This document shows, piece by piece, positions 46,783 to 54,232 of a stretch of 64,000 bases of DNA (position 1 is the first letter of the stretch; each line of letters opens with the position of its first letter). The stretch comes from a virus. The translations under genes were made by a program, and so were the position numbers. The notes beneath the pieces are model-generated. The model searched no databases. It was not told the origin of the DNA and was given only the letters and a program-made list of their open reading frames with translations. The stretch is taken from the IMG/VR virus record IMGVR_UViG_3300042454_000021, positions 1-64,000 of that record. The stretch is one strand, 5' to 3'.

Positions 46783-46810
46783 TTGGTTTGGTCAAAGTTA
46801 ATTATATTTA
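46783..46810 (+). promoter_or_regulatory. Possible divergent promoter region
   Basis: On the plus strand TTG (46783-46785) and TATATTTA (46803-46810, one base off TAnnTTTG) are 17 bases apart and end 18 bases before the ATG at 46829. On the minus strand TATTTTTG (46820-46813) lies 38 bases before the ATG at 46775 but lacks a well-placed TTG. The gap serves both directions. Confidence 0.4.
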
Positions 46811-46828
46811 CACAAAAATACAAGAGCT

Positions 46829-47197
46829 ATGTTAATAGATGTTAGTACAGGAGAAGTGGCTGATAAGATCAGCATTCTCGTTATTAAGAATGATAAGATC
46901 AAAGATACAACTCAGTTAGCTAATGTTCAAAAAGAACTTAGCGCATTAGTAGAATCATTCCCTGCAGAAATCTTAATTGATAAGTTGTACACTGAGTTAT
47001 GTAATATAAACTATCAGCTTTGGCGTATAGAAGATAACATCAGAGAGAAGGAACGATTGGGCGAGTTTGATGCTGAGTTTATACAGATGGCACGTGATGT
47101 CTACTTCACAAATGATAGAAGAGCATTCATTAAAAAAGAAATAAATATTAAGTATGGATCAGATATTATAGAAGAAAAATCATATAACCCATATTAG
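46829..47197 (+). CDS. DUF6165 family protein
   Basis: A 122-residue helical protein. The pattern VSTGEVADKISILVIKNDKI, then NYQLWRIEDNIREKE, then FTNDRRAFIKKEINI and a final EEKSY matches my recollection of DUF6165, which tends to lie near heptosyltransferase-type genes. Biochemical function is unknown. Here it is divergent from the glycosylation operon across a short gap, which fits that association. Confidence 0.7.
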   Translation: MLIDVSTGEVADKISILVIKNDKIKDTTQLANVQKELSALVESFPAEILIDKLYTELCNINYQLWRIEDNIREKERLGEFDAEFIQMARDVYFTNDRRAFIKKEINIKYGSDIIEEKSYNPY

Positions 47198-47209
47198 TTA
47201 AAAATTTAT

Positions 47210-47240
47210 TTGGATAATTCATAGGAATTACAGATATTTG
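47210..47240 (+). promoter_or_regulatory. Candidate promoter in the 47.2 kb gap
   Basis: TTG at 47210-47212 and GATATTTG at 47233-47240 are separated by 20 bases; the box differs from TAnnTTTG by G for T at the first base. A transcript from here would run about 130 bases to the terminator at 47334-47376 before the next gene. Confidence 0.35.
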
Positions 47241-47333
47241 TTACAACATACCTATTCCCCTTCTCATTTGAACAGGGCGCTCAGATTTAGGTTTTTTCTT
47301 TTTTTACATTTCATCAATTTTTTTGTTAACTAC

Positions 47334-47376
47334 ATAGCGTCTCAGCCCTATTTGGGTAGGGACGCTATTGTTTTTT
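47334..47376 (+). terminator. Intrinsic terminator before the lysis module
   Basis: ATAGCGTC (47334-47341) pairs perfectly with GACGCTAT (47361-47368), with an inner CCTA/TAGG pairing, and is followed by TGTTTTTT. It is the strongest classical terminator on the plus strand and lies 11 bases before the next ATG. The rest of the 189-base gap (47198-47386) is AT-rich and shows no convincing gene. Confidence 0.85.
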
Positions 47377-47386
47377 CTATACTACT

Positions 47387-47683
47387 ATGGCTGTTCAACC
47401 AGATGCATTTAAAGATTATTTAGTCAAAGGACTAGCTACATTAGTTGTAGGAATGATGTGGTACGACATCAAGGATATAAAGACGCAGTTACATAGTTTA
47501 AATGATCGTACAGTGAGTAATACAATTAAAATTGAGAATATAGAACGTCAGTTCTACAAACAAACAACATATAAATCACCATTTCCTCCAAGTGAATATC
47601 CTAAAGGAATTATTAAAGCAGAGATGGTGGCAATATTAAGAGATAATGACCTAACGCCTAAAGAGTATGAAACATATAATTGA
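47387..47683 (+). CDS. Small membrane-anchored protein (holin/XhlA-like candidate)
   Basis: A 98-residue protein with one short hydrophobic segment (VKGLATLVVGMMWYDI, about 11-27), then a heptad-like stretch (IKTQLHSLNDRTVSNTIKI) and a soluble tail. Such layouts occur in haemolysin XhlA-type lysis accessory proteins. It starts the lysis module and overlaps the next gene by 17 bases. Holin function is only suggested by position. Confidence 0.55.
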   Translation: MAVQPDAFKDYLVKGLATLVVGMMWYDIKDIKTQLHSLNDRTVSNTIKIENIERQFYKQTTYKSPFPPSEYPKGIIKAEMVAILRDNDLTPKEYETYN

Positions 47684-47969
47684 AGATCCTAAAGATTCTT
47701 TTTGGACTATATTTAAAGATACAAATGATTGGAATGAAAAGGCAATTATTGGAGCTATTTCGTTTGTTATCATGGTGGCTGTTGTTGCTATAGATTTATT
47801 TACAGGATTCTTTGGCAAAGAGTTAGTGTTAAATGATTATGTATTTAATTCATTTGTGATTACAACCCTTGGCTGCTTTGGTATTTCTGGCGTAGAGAAC
47901 ATCATGGGTAAGAAAACTAAAACAAAAGAGCCAGAAGAACAACCTTTCCCTGAAGACTATGAAGGATAA
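47667..47969 (+). CDS. Putative holin (two membrane helices)
   Basis: A 100-residue protein with hydrophobic segments at about 25-46 (AIIGAISFVIMVAVVAIDLF) and 58-76, and a charged C-terminal tail rich in Lys and Glu. Size, two helices, charged end and a place just before the endolysin fit a phage holin. It overlaps both neighbours (17 and 11 bases). No family-specific motif is visible. Confidence 0.6.
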   Translation: MKHIIEDPKDSFWTIFKDTNDWNEKAIIGAISFVIMVAVVAIDLFTGFFGKELVLNDYVFNSFVITTLGCFGISGVENIMGKKTKTKEPEEQPFPEDYEG

Positions 47970-48564
47970 ACTACTTATATTATTAATTGGAATCTTTGCT
48001 ACACTATCATTATATCAATGGAGAGGATCCAGCAAAGCTAAGGGCCCAGATACATTAGTCGTAAGAGATACAACCTGGTTGAAGCACGATAGTTTAATTG
48101 TCAAGAAGGTTCCTGTGATTAGAGAAATACCTATGCCATACGAAGTGTTAGTGAAAGAATACCAAGCTGATACATCTTATCCAAAACTAAAGAAACAATA
48201 CGAAGACTTAGCTAAAGACTATGCTGCTAAGCGTGTATATGTAGACTCAGTTAATGTAGGAAAGTTTGGACACATCCAGATAATAGATACAGTTTCAAAG
48301 AACAAACTTAGTAAGCGTACCACTAAAGATAATTTTAAAATCCCTGTAGTAAAAGAAACAGTAACAATAACCAAATATGCAGAACCTGAACGACAACTCT
48401 ATCTTGGTGGTGGTGTTAATGCTAATAGTAGCAGTGGTATCAGAAGTGTCGAGGGAGGACTATTATATAAGACTAAGAAAGATCAAATCTATGGAGTTAA
48501 AGCAACAACAACTATAGATGGAATAACAACCTTTGGTGTTTCTACATACTTTAAAATAAAATAA
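47959..48564 (+). CDS. Membrane-anchored periplasmic protein in the lysis module
   Basis: A 201-residue protein with an N-terminal membrane helix or signal anchor (LLILLIGIFATLSLYQW), an extended Pro/Val-rich stretch (KKVPVIREIPMPYEVLVKE), a coiled-coil-like part (about 75-95) and a C-terminal beta-hairpin region (LYLGGGVNANSSSGIRSVEG to the end). Similar anchored proteins follow holins in Bacteroidota phages. It might act as a spanin-like or envelope-interacting protein. Function not established. Confidence 0.55.
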   Translation: MKDKLLILLIGIFATLSLYQWRGSSKAKGPDTLVVRDTTWLKHDSLIVKKVPVIREIPMPYEVLVKEYQADTSYPKLKKQYEDLAKDYAAKRVYVDSVNVGKFGHIQIIDTVSKNKLSKRTTKDNFKIPVVKETVTITKYAEPERQLYLGGGVNANSSSGIRSVEGGLLYKTKKDQIYGVKATTTIDGITTFGVSTYFKIK

Positions 48565-48565
48565 T

Positions 48566-48685
48566 ATGAGGTTCTTAAACTTTTTACGTTCATTAATTTG
48601 GAAGCCTGAGCCTATATTAGAAGGTAAAGCAGAAGTTGTTAAAAAGAAAGTTGTTAGAAAAAAGAAAAATGTCAACGTTGCGTAA
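48566..48685 (+). CDS. Tiny basic protein overlapping the endolysin start
   Basis: A 39-residue ORF beginning MRFLNFLRSLIWKPEP one base after the upstream stop, with a Lys/Arg-rich tail (VVKKKVVRKKK). It overlaps the endolysin start by 17 bases in another frame. The hydrophobic start and cationic tail could associate with the membrane. It may serve mainly for translational coupling. It could be non-functional. Confidence 0.45.
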   Translation: MRFLNFLRSLIWKPEPILEGKAEVVKKKVVRKKKNVNVA

Positions 48686-49493
48686 AGGTGATGAAGGTCC
48701 ACTAGTAACCAAGCTTCAAGAGAAGTTAGGCGTAGATCCTATTGGTAAGTTTGGACCTAAGACAGAAGCAGCTCTAATAGCATGGCAGTTAGCTAATGGC
48801 TTACAAGCTGATGGCATAGCTGGCCCTTTTACATTAGCTAAACTTGGTATAGAAGACCTGCCTAAAGCAGCTCCTGTAGAGATTCCTGAATCAGGATTTA
48901 AACTACACAAGTTAAAAGGACACATACCAGATGGTGTGATTGCACAGATCCCTGATACAGCTGCACGTTTTGGTATTACAAACAACTTACGTCTTGCGCA
49001 CTTCTTATCACAATGTGGTCATGAGAGTGGAGGCTTTAAAGCTGTACGTGAGAACTTAAACTATTCAGTTAAAGGATTAGTAGGTATCTTTAAGAAATAC
49101 TTTAGTCCTACATTAGCTGTAGCATATGAAAGACAACCTGATAAGATAGCTAACAGAGTTTATGCTGGTCGTATGGGTAATGGTGATGAGAATTCAGGTG
49201 ATGGATATAAGTTTAGAGGCAGAGGATATATACAATTAACAGGTAAAGAGAACTACACAAGGTTCGACGCCACAGTTCCTGAGAACATAATTGCAGATCC
49301 AGATTTAGTTGCTACTAAATACCCACTGGCATCAGCAGCTTTTTTCTTTAATAGTAATAAGTTGTGGTCTATATGTGATAGAGGTGCTACGCCTGAAGTA
49401 GTAACAGCAGTGACTAAGAGAGTTAATGGAGGAACTATTGGTCTTGCAGATAGAAATAAACATTTCAATGAATATTATAACCTCCTAAAATAA
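48669..49493 (+). CDS. Endolysin: peptidoglycan-binding domain + GH19
   Basis: About 274 residues from the ATG at 48669 (MSTLRKGDEGP); a longer frame from 48636 lies inside the upstream tiny gene. Residues 5-62 form a PG_binding_1 domain (LVTKLQEKLG, FGPKTEAALIAWQ, DGIAGPFTLAKLG). Residues about 85-274 are a glycoside hydrolase family 19 domain with catalytic Glu in GHESGG (E119) and FRGRGYIQLTG. Phage GH19 enzymes cut the glycan strands of peptidoglycan. There is no signal peptide, so release depends on a holin. It is the core of the lysis module. Confidence 0.9.
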   Translation: MSTLRKGDEGPLVTKLQEKLGVDPIGKFGPKTEAALIAWQLANGLQADGIAGPFTLAKLGIEDLPKAAPVEIPESGFKLHKLKGHIPDGVIAQIPDTAARFGITNNLRLAHFLSQCGHESGGFKAVRENLNYSVKGLVGIFKKYFSPTLAVAYERQPDKIANRVYAGRMGNGDENSGDGYKFRGRGYIQLTGKENYTRFDATVPENIIADPDLVATKYPLASAAFFFNSNKLWSICDRGATPEVVTAVTKRVNGGTIGLADRNKHFNEYYNLLK

Positions 49494-49624
49494 TGGCTAA
49501 ACCATCAAAAAACGCTGAGAACAGAAAGATTGTCTTTGGTGTAAGACGTAAAGGCAAACATCAAAAGAACTTTGGACCTAAAGCTTCTCCTAGAAAAAAG
49601 AAGTATAGAGGACAAGGTAGATAA
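49493..49624 (+). CDS. Tiny Lys/Arg-rich protein
   Basis: A 43-residue ORF starting MAKPSKNAENRK, overlapping the endolysin stop by one base (taATG). It is strongly basic (RRKGKHQKN, SPRKKKYRGQGR) and resembles the small basic proteins at 56-59 kb in composition. Possibly a nucleic-acid-binding virion or DNA-packaging protein. No family is recognised. Confidence 0.6.
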   Translation: MAKPSKNAENRKIVFGVRRKGKHQKNFGPKASPRKKKYRGQGR

Positions 49625-49635
49625 ATAACCAACCA

Positions 49636-49734
49636 ATGAAAACATTTAAACTAACTTTGTGGATTGTATCTACAATCGTTGCAGTATCATTAATGATTCA
49701 ACTATTGTACATATACAAACATTTTATAATGTAA
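49636..49734 (+). CDS. Tiny single-pass membrane protein
   Basis: A 32-residue ORF, MKTFKLTLWIVSTIVAVSL and on, almost entirely one membrane helix. It lies in the lysis module, 11 bases after the previous gene and one base before the next. It is preceded by AACCAACC, similar to the leader motif seen before other genes. It could be a lysis accessory peptide. Confidence 0.5.
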   Translation: MKTFKLTLWIVSTIVAVSLMIQLLYIYKHFIM

Positions 49735-49735
49735 A

Positions 49736-50137
49736 ATGATGCATACACAAGAAGAAAAAACAGCAGAGCTAGAAAAAATAATTGCAGTAGATAGAGGCAA
49801 GTCTGACTTAGTTGAGAAGCTAGTGTATATATTGTTTCCTATTTGTGTTTCTGCAATTGGATGGTTGTTAACGCAGGTTAGTGAGCTTGATTCAAAGGTG
49901 AGCGTGTTAGAAAATAAAATGGCTGTTGTTGTCAACGCTGAGAACAAAGCTATACCTCCACAAGGAACAACTATTGAACTAGAAGAACTAAGAGCTGCTG
50001 CTATGCAAGCAAGATCTGATTTAAAGTTTGAGATAAGTGATAAGATAAATAACATTAAAGAAGGTGCTATGACTGAAAGAGCTGATATAAAAGCAAGACT
50101 ATCAGTTATAGAAGATAGATTAAATCGTAGAAGATAA
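49736..50137 (+). CDS. Membrane-anchored coiled-coil protein
   Basis: A 133-residue protein with an acidic N-terminal 25 residues, one membrane helix (YILFPICVSAIGWLLTQV, about 30-48), then heptad repeats (SELDSKVSVLENKM) and a basic C terminus (DRLNRRR). Two start Met codons are adjacent. The layout resembles XhlA or i-spanin proteins. It belongs to the lysis/envelope group. Confidence 0.6.
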   Translation: MMHTQEEKTAELEKIIAVDRGKSDLVEKLVYILFPICVSAIGWLLTQVSELDSKVSVLENKMAVVVNAENKAIPPQGTTIELEELRAAAMQARSDLKFEISDKINNIKEGAMTERADIKARLSVIEDRLNRRR

Positions 50138-50140
50138 AAA

Positions 50141-50425
50141 ATGACAGCTAGAAAAATATCCACAAACCCTTTACCTATTTCGTTTAAAGATTTTTCTAAA
50201 AATCCTATAGTGGGTACGTTATTTGTTGTTCTTATAGGAATATCTTATTTGTATATTGATGTACGTAATACATTCACTGATCAAATCTCTCGTCAGAATG
50301 AGAAGATAGATAAGATGGAGGTTAAAGTGGATGCTTGTACAAATCAATTAAGAAAGTCTGATAGTTTACTTTCAGCAAGTGCTAGTAAAATAATGGTGTT
50401 ACAACAACTAGGGAAGATAAAATGA
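50141..50425 (+). CDS. Putative inner-membrane spanin (i-spanin)
   Basis: A 94-residue protein with an N-terminal cytoplasmic part, one membrane helix (IVGTLFVVLIGISYLYI, about 23-40) and a periplasmic coiled coil (RQNEKIDKMEVKVDACTNQL). It overlaps the following lipoprotein gene by 4 bases (ATGA), the classical arrangement of two-component spanins, which fuse the inner and outer membranes during lysis of Gram-negative hosts. Confidence 0.65.
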   Translation: MTARKISTNPLPISFKDFSKNPIVGTLFVVLIGISYLYIDVRNTFTDQISRQNEKIDKMEVKVDACTNQLRKSDSLLSASASKIMVLQQLGKIK

Positions 50426-50778
50426 GACTCTTAATTATTTTTTCAATTTTCTTGTATGGTTGTTCTACAACTATTGCAGAAACAAATACATCAATAAATG
50501 ATAAACCTAGAAATATACAAAAAGAAGATTTTGAAGCTATTATGGCCCAATCTCAGAAGACTGGAATCCAAGCTGATGCTGCTTCTAGAAAAGCTGATCA
50601 AGCAGTAGAGAAGAAAGTGGATGTTACGATCAATAAGATAGAAACATTAAAGGAAGAAATTAAAGACTTAGTTAAAGAAAATGAAACCTTACAAAAAACT
50701 ATTAATGTTAGTGGTGAGCCTTTTGTTATTTTCTCAATCAGCGATAGCACAATATCCAACAAAGAAAATAATAGGTAA
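50422..50778 (+). CDS. Putative outer-membrane spanin lipoprotein (o-spanin)
   Basis: A 118-residue protein with a short signal sequence ending in the lipobox LYGC (Cys14), so the mature form would be an outer-membrane lipoprotein. The mature part is charged and helical (heptads around 70-100, KEEIKDLVKENETLQK), as needed to pair with the i-spanin. Its last 98 bases overlap another gene in a different frame. Confidence 0.65.
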   Translation: MRLLIIFSIFLYGCSTTIAETNTSINDKPRNIQKEDFEAIMAQSQKTGIQADAASRKADQAVEKKVDVTINKIETLKEEIKDLVKENETLQKTINVSGEPFVIFSISDSTISNKENNR

Positions 50779-51106
50779 TGATACAGTGGTTATCATTACA
50801 GAGAAGCAAGCTAACGATATAAATAATATTTTTAAAAATATAAAGGGCGATAGGATTAAGTTTGATAGCTTAGTGGTTTCATTTGATAAAGCAAAAAAAC
50901 TAAATAAAGAACTAGACGCTAAGCAAGCTAACTATTATTCATTACTTGCTGAATCCAATAACAGGACTTCTGTTGTAGAAGAAAAAAATAAAAATTTAAC
51001 ACTAATAAATACATCATTAGGTAAAGCTAAGTTGTCAATTGATTTGTCAACACTTTCACTTATGTTTGCACTTGTTAGTATTTTAGCGATATCATTTAAA
51101 CCATAA
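50681..51106 (+). CDS. Secreted/anchored coiled-coil envelope protein
   Basis: A 141-residue protein with a clear signal peptide (MKPYKKLLMLVVSLLLFSQS) and likely cleavage after AIA before QYPTKK. A helical central region and a C-terminal membrane helix (LSLMFALVSILAISF) follow. Being anchored at the C terminus, it could span the periplasm. It starts inside the o-spanin gene (98-base overlap). It may be a further spanin-like component. Confidence 0.6.
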   Translation: MKPYKKLLMLVVSLLLFSQSAIAQYPTKKIIGNDTVVIITEKQANDINNIFKNIKGDRIKFDSLVVSFDKAKKLNKELDAKQANYYSLLAESNNRTSVVEEKNKNLTLINTSLGKAKLSIDLSTLSLMFALVSILAISFKP

Positions 51107-51110
51107 ATAT

Positions 51111-51449
51111 ATGTTAGAGAAAATAGCCATCTATGCAGGAATAGCAATAATGTTATCTGTATACCCAGCAATTAAGATTAGAAAAGCCAACGCACTATCT
51201 AGATACCAAAATAGAGTTAGTGTATTAGAACACAAGATTGATGAAATCAAAATCATAGAGCAAGATCCTGCTACAAGGTTTGTAAAGATTGGTAAGATAG
51301 AAGCCAAGATTGTAAAGGTGAGAGAGAAAGCTGATGAAACTATGAAGGTTTTAAAGCTACGTGCTAAGTGGGACTATCAGAAAGACCTAATAAAACTTAA
51401 GCGTAAACAGGTTTATCTTGATTCTACAATTGTATTACCTGCTAAATAA
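51111..51449 (+). CDS. Membrane-anchored coiled-coil protein (112 aa)
   Basis: An N-terminal membrane helix (IAIYAGIAIMLSVYPAI) is followed by a long charged helix (YQNRVSVLEHKIDEIKII, then many Lys) to the C terminus. It lies 4 bases after the preceding gene and ends the lysis/envelope block. No enzymatic motif. The following 111-base gap is AT-rich with a TATATTTG box (51527-51534) whose only nearby TTG is 12 bases away, so that promoter is doubtful. Confidence 0.55.
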   Translation: MLEKIAIYAGIAIMLSVYPAIKIRKANALSRYQNRVSVLEHKIDEIKIIEQDPATRFVKIGKIEAKIVKVREKADETMKVLKLRAKWDYQKDLIKLKRKQVYLDSTIVLPAK

Positions 51450-51560
51450 TCAATTTGATTAGAGTTGCTAATACAAATCATTAAAGTAAATTTTAATACT
51501 AATAATATATATTGTTTAAACTAATATATATTTGTAACATTCTATAAAAATATTCATACA

Positions 51561-52772
51561 ATGGCTATACCATCTAGACAAATAGGTTGGGGAACAGAGG
51601 AAAATCTGTTATGGCAAATCTCTAAGCAATTAGAGTATTTGTCAGGCATTACATACAATAGTGGTGGAGGATCAGGTTCAGGAACAAGTGGTTCCTCAGG
51701 AACTAGTGGTGGATCAGGTACTTCAGGATCAGCAGGTACTGCTGGATTAAGTGGATCTTCAGGAAGCTCAGGCGTAGCAGGTACATCTGGTTTATCTGGT
51801 GATAGATATAAAACAGAATCTGTTACAGAGTTTACATTAGGAACTGGTGGAACTATAACTGTAGGTACAGGTTTATCATACACTACAGCCCAAGACATCA
51901 TTATATCATATGATTCTACTCATCATCAAGTATCGATGGTTACATCATATGATTCTGGTACAGGTATATTAGTATTTGGTGCACCTTCAGAAACTACAGG
52001 AACAGGAGCATACAGTGACTGGACAGTTAACCTTAATGGTGCTGCAGGTGGTAATGGAACTAATGGAACGTCTGGATCTGCTGGAACAAGTGGACTATCA
52101 GGAACATCAGGTGTTGCTGGTACGTCAGGCTCTGCTGGTACTTCAGGTGCTACAGGAACTAATGGGTCCTCAGGAACTTCTGCATCTAGTGGCACAGCTG
52201 GTACAGCTGGTGTAGCTGGAACTGCAGGTACGTCTGGCACAAGTAGTGGTCCTACTACATCTTATGGTTTATTTGCTCAAACAGCTGATAGTACACCTGT
52301 AACTGCTACTACTGTAGAAACAACAATAGTAGGACCAGGAGTGGGTGGATTATCTGTTCCTGCAAATGGATTCTCTATTGGAGATTCTTTTACTTGTTTA
52401 TTAGATGGTCAGATGTCTTGTACAAGTTCATCAACAGTACATATTCGTGTTAAAACATTATCAGGAGCACTTCTTGCTGATACTGGTATAATTGACTTGG
52501 CTGCTGCAACTAATAAAGCTTGGATAATGAATTTGTATTTTACAATTAGAACATTAGGAGGAGCTGGTACTGCATCACTTTCATCTGGAGGATTGTTTTC
52601 TTACATTAGAAATGGAGGAACTCAGTTTGAAGGATATAATTTAAGTACAGTTAATACCACTACGTTTGACACTACAATAAGTAACACATTGGTAATCACT
52701 GCACAATGGGATAGTAATAGTGTAGATAATTCAATAATTTCTCGAAACTTTACATTAACTAAAGTTTACTAA
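51561..52772 (+). CDS. Collagen-like tail fibre, shorter form
   Basis: A 403-residue protein. The N-terminal 30 residues (MAIPSRQIGWGTEENLLWQI) are shared with the next gene and probably attach to the virion. Gly-Ser/Thr collagen-like blocks (about 36-82 and 160-230) surround a beta domain (83-158) closely related to the first beta domain of the 1005-residue fibre. The C-terminal 170 residues form a beta-rich head (about 233-403) of jelly-roll type composition that may bind receptor. No S74 chaperone is present. Low proline and high Ser/Thr make it another possible glycan acceptor. Confidence 0.75.
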   Translation: MAIPSRQIGWGTEENLLWQISKQLEYLSGITYNSGGGSGSGTSGSSGTSGGSGTSGSAGTAGLSGSSGSSGVAGTSGLSGDRYKTESVTEFTLGTGGTITVGTGLSYTTAQDIIISYDSTHHQVSMVTSYDSGTGILVFGAPSETTGTGAYSDWTVNLNGAAGGNGTNGTSGSAGTSGLSGTSGVAGTSGSAGTSGATGTNGSSGTSASSGTAGTAGVAGTAGTSGTSSGPTTSYGLFAQTADSTPVTATTVETTIVGPGVGGLSVPANGFSIGDSFTCLLDGQMSCTSSSTVHIRVKTLSGALLADTGIIDLAAATNKAWIMNLYFTIRTLGGAGTASLSSGGLFSYIRNGGTQFEGYNLSTVNTTTFDTTISNTLVITAQWDSNSVDNSIISRNFTLTKVY

Positions 52773-52773
52773 C

Positions 52774-53187
52774 ATGGCAATTCCATCAAGACAGATAGGC
52801 TGGAGTACAAAGAGTAATTTGCTTTGGCAGATTTCTAAGCAATTAGAAGCTTTATCAGGCATTATGTATGCTAGAGGTAATCCATCAGTTACTTACTATA
52901 ATGTAGCTGGTTGTGAAAGAATGGAATACCATGTAATTAAATACACTGGTGCTGGCACATTAGCAGAAGGTACCATTGTTAATAATGCTACTCCTGAATG
53001 TTGGACTATAATAGATGCAGCAACAGGTCCTGAAGATGTAGGAACTATTGCCTATGTGTGGAACACTCCTAGTGATTGTCAACCTTGTATAGATTCTCAT
53101 ACAACTACTACTACATCTACTAGCACATCGACTACAACATCCACCAGTACGTCGACAACAACAACTACGACTACTGCTGCACCTTAA
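52774..53187 (+). CDS. Virion-attached protein with Thr/Ser tail
   Basis: A 137-residue protein. Residues 1-30 repeat the MAIPSRQIGW module of the preceding fibre. Residues 35-108 form a small beta domain with four Cys (for example GCERMEYH, CQPCIDS). The last 28 residues are almost all Thr and Ser, ending AAP. It starts one base after the fibre stop. The shared N terminus suggests both proteins dock at the same virion site. Confidence 0.65.
   Translation: MAIPSRQIGWSTKSNLLWQISKQLEALSGIMYARGNPSVTYYNVAGCERMEYHVIKYTGAGTLAEGTIVNNATPECWTIIDAATGPEDVGTIAYVWNTPSDCQPCIDSHTTTTTSTSTSTTTSTSTSTTTTTTTAAP
53101..53184 (+). repeat. Thr/Ser-rich C-terminal tract
   Basis: Twenty-eight codons, nearly all Thr or Ser, with mixed synonymous codons, ending Ala-Ala-Pro as in the tail of the protein at 54508-54810. 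Confidence 0.85.
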
Positions 53188-53191
53188 GAAT

Positions 53192-53207
53192 TAAATTAAA
53201 CCAACAA
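53192..53207 (+). promoter_or_regulatory. Shared leader motif, copy 2
   Basis: TAAATTAAACCAACAA, identical to 35751-35766, ends 4 bases before the glycosyltransferase start. No TAnnTTTG box is next to it, which argues that the motif itself is the conserved element. Confidence 0.45.
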
Positions 53208-53211
53208 CTAC

Positions 53212-54228
53212 ATGAAGGAATTAAAATTTATCTGTGCCCAACCAGATGACACCTACTACACTTGGCAGGTACATCTATGGTTAGAAAGCTTAAGAAACAT
53301 TGGACATTCAGATAAGGCTATTGTCCTCATCTTTATCCCATCGTTTAGAGATAAGAATGAGAAATGGCAACAGGTCGTAGACCTCTATCCAGAAGCAGAG
53401 TTTGCTTTCTATAAGGATCAAGATGGCGTAAGTGAAAAGTTAGGAATCTATATTCCTGTATTACGACCTTACTCATTGATGCGCTACTGGCAGGATCATC
53501 CAGACATGAAAGACAAAGCAGTGTTCTACTGCGACTCTGATGTCTTGTTTACAGATAAATTTAATGTTGATGCATATATTGATGACGATATAAACTATTT
53601 ATCAGACACCAATAGCTACATTAACGCTTCATACTTCGATAGTAAGATACACCAAGTGCTTCCTGAAAGGTTGCATGGATATAAAAAAATAGATGTTCTA
53701 GCTCAGGCTACAGAGATGTGTGGTATCACACGTAAAATAGCAGAGGAGAACAACGACCACTCAGGAGGCGCTCAATATTTGTTAAAGAATATTGATGTTA
53801 TGTTCTGGGAGAAGGTACTAAGAGATTGCATTACAATACGTAGTTATTTATTAAACATAAACAGACTATATTTCAAGGATGAATCTGCAGGCTTTCAAAG
53901 TTGGTGTGCTGACATGTGGGCTGTCCTCTGGGCTATTTGGTTTAGAGGTGGGGTCACTAAGAATTTACCTGAAATGGAATTCTCTTGGTCGTCAGATCCT
54001 ATTGACAAGGTCCACAGGTTAGGTATATTACATAACGCTGGTATTGTCAATAAAGATATGGGTGACTACCCAGCATTTTACAAAGGTGAGTATCATATGG
54101 GTAAAGATCCATTTCAAGATCCTCATTTAGAATTAGTATTCAATGATCCAAGAGCTCAACAAAAAGGTACACACTACTACGTTGAGCAAATGATGAAGTT
54201 AAAATATAAGTATAAATTAAATTATTAA
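53212..54228 (+). CDS. GT-A glycosyltransferase with DSD metal motif
   Basis: A 338-residue protein. FICAQPDDTYYTWQVHLWLE opens a Rossmann-like domain, and YCDSDVLFTDKFN (about residues 103-115) gives the DxD metal/nucleotide-sugar motif. SAGFQSWCADMWAVLWAIW and LHNAGIV lie in the C-terminal half. The layout is like eukaryotic and viral peptidyl serine/hydroxyproline glycosyltransferases, but this resemblance is from memory and weak. It sits between two Thr/Ser-tail protein genes, so those tails are obvious candidate acceptors. It is soluble and shares a leader motif with the halogenase gene. Confidence 0.65.
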   Translation: MKELKFICAQPDDTYYTWQVHLWLESLRNIGHSDKAIVLIFIPSFRDKNEKWQQVVDLYPEAEFAFYKDQDGVSEKLGIYIPVLRPYSLMRYWQDHPDMKDKAVFYCDSDVLFTDKFNVDAYIDDDINYLSDTNSYINASYFDSKIHQVLPERLHGYKKIDVLAQATEMCGITRKIAEENNDHSGGAQYLLKNIDVMFWEKVLRDCITIRSYLLNINRLYFKDESAGFQSWCADMWAVLWAIWFRGGVTKNLPEMEFSWSSDPIDKVHRLGILHNAGIVNKDMGDYPAFYKGEYHMGKDPFQDPHLELVFNDPRAQQKGTHYYVEQMMKLKYKYKLNY

Positions 54229-54232
54229 TAAC

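Noticed and set aside
47238-47423. A 61-codon Phe/Leu-rich plus-strand frame in the 47.2 kb gap
   Set aside because: It runs through the strong terminator stem and the next gene's start; its hydrophobicity comes from T-runs.
51512-51534. Promoter before the 403-residue fibre gene
   Set aside because: TATATTTG is present but the nearest TTG is only 12 bases away, too short for the consensus, so I did not list it.
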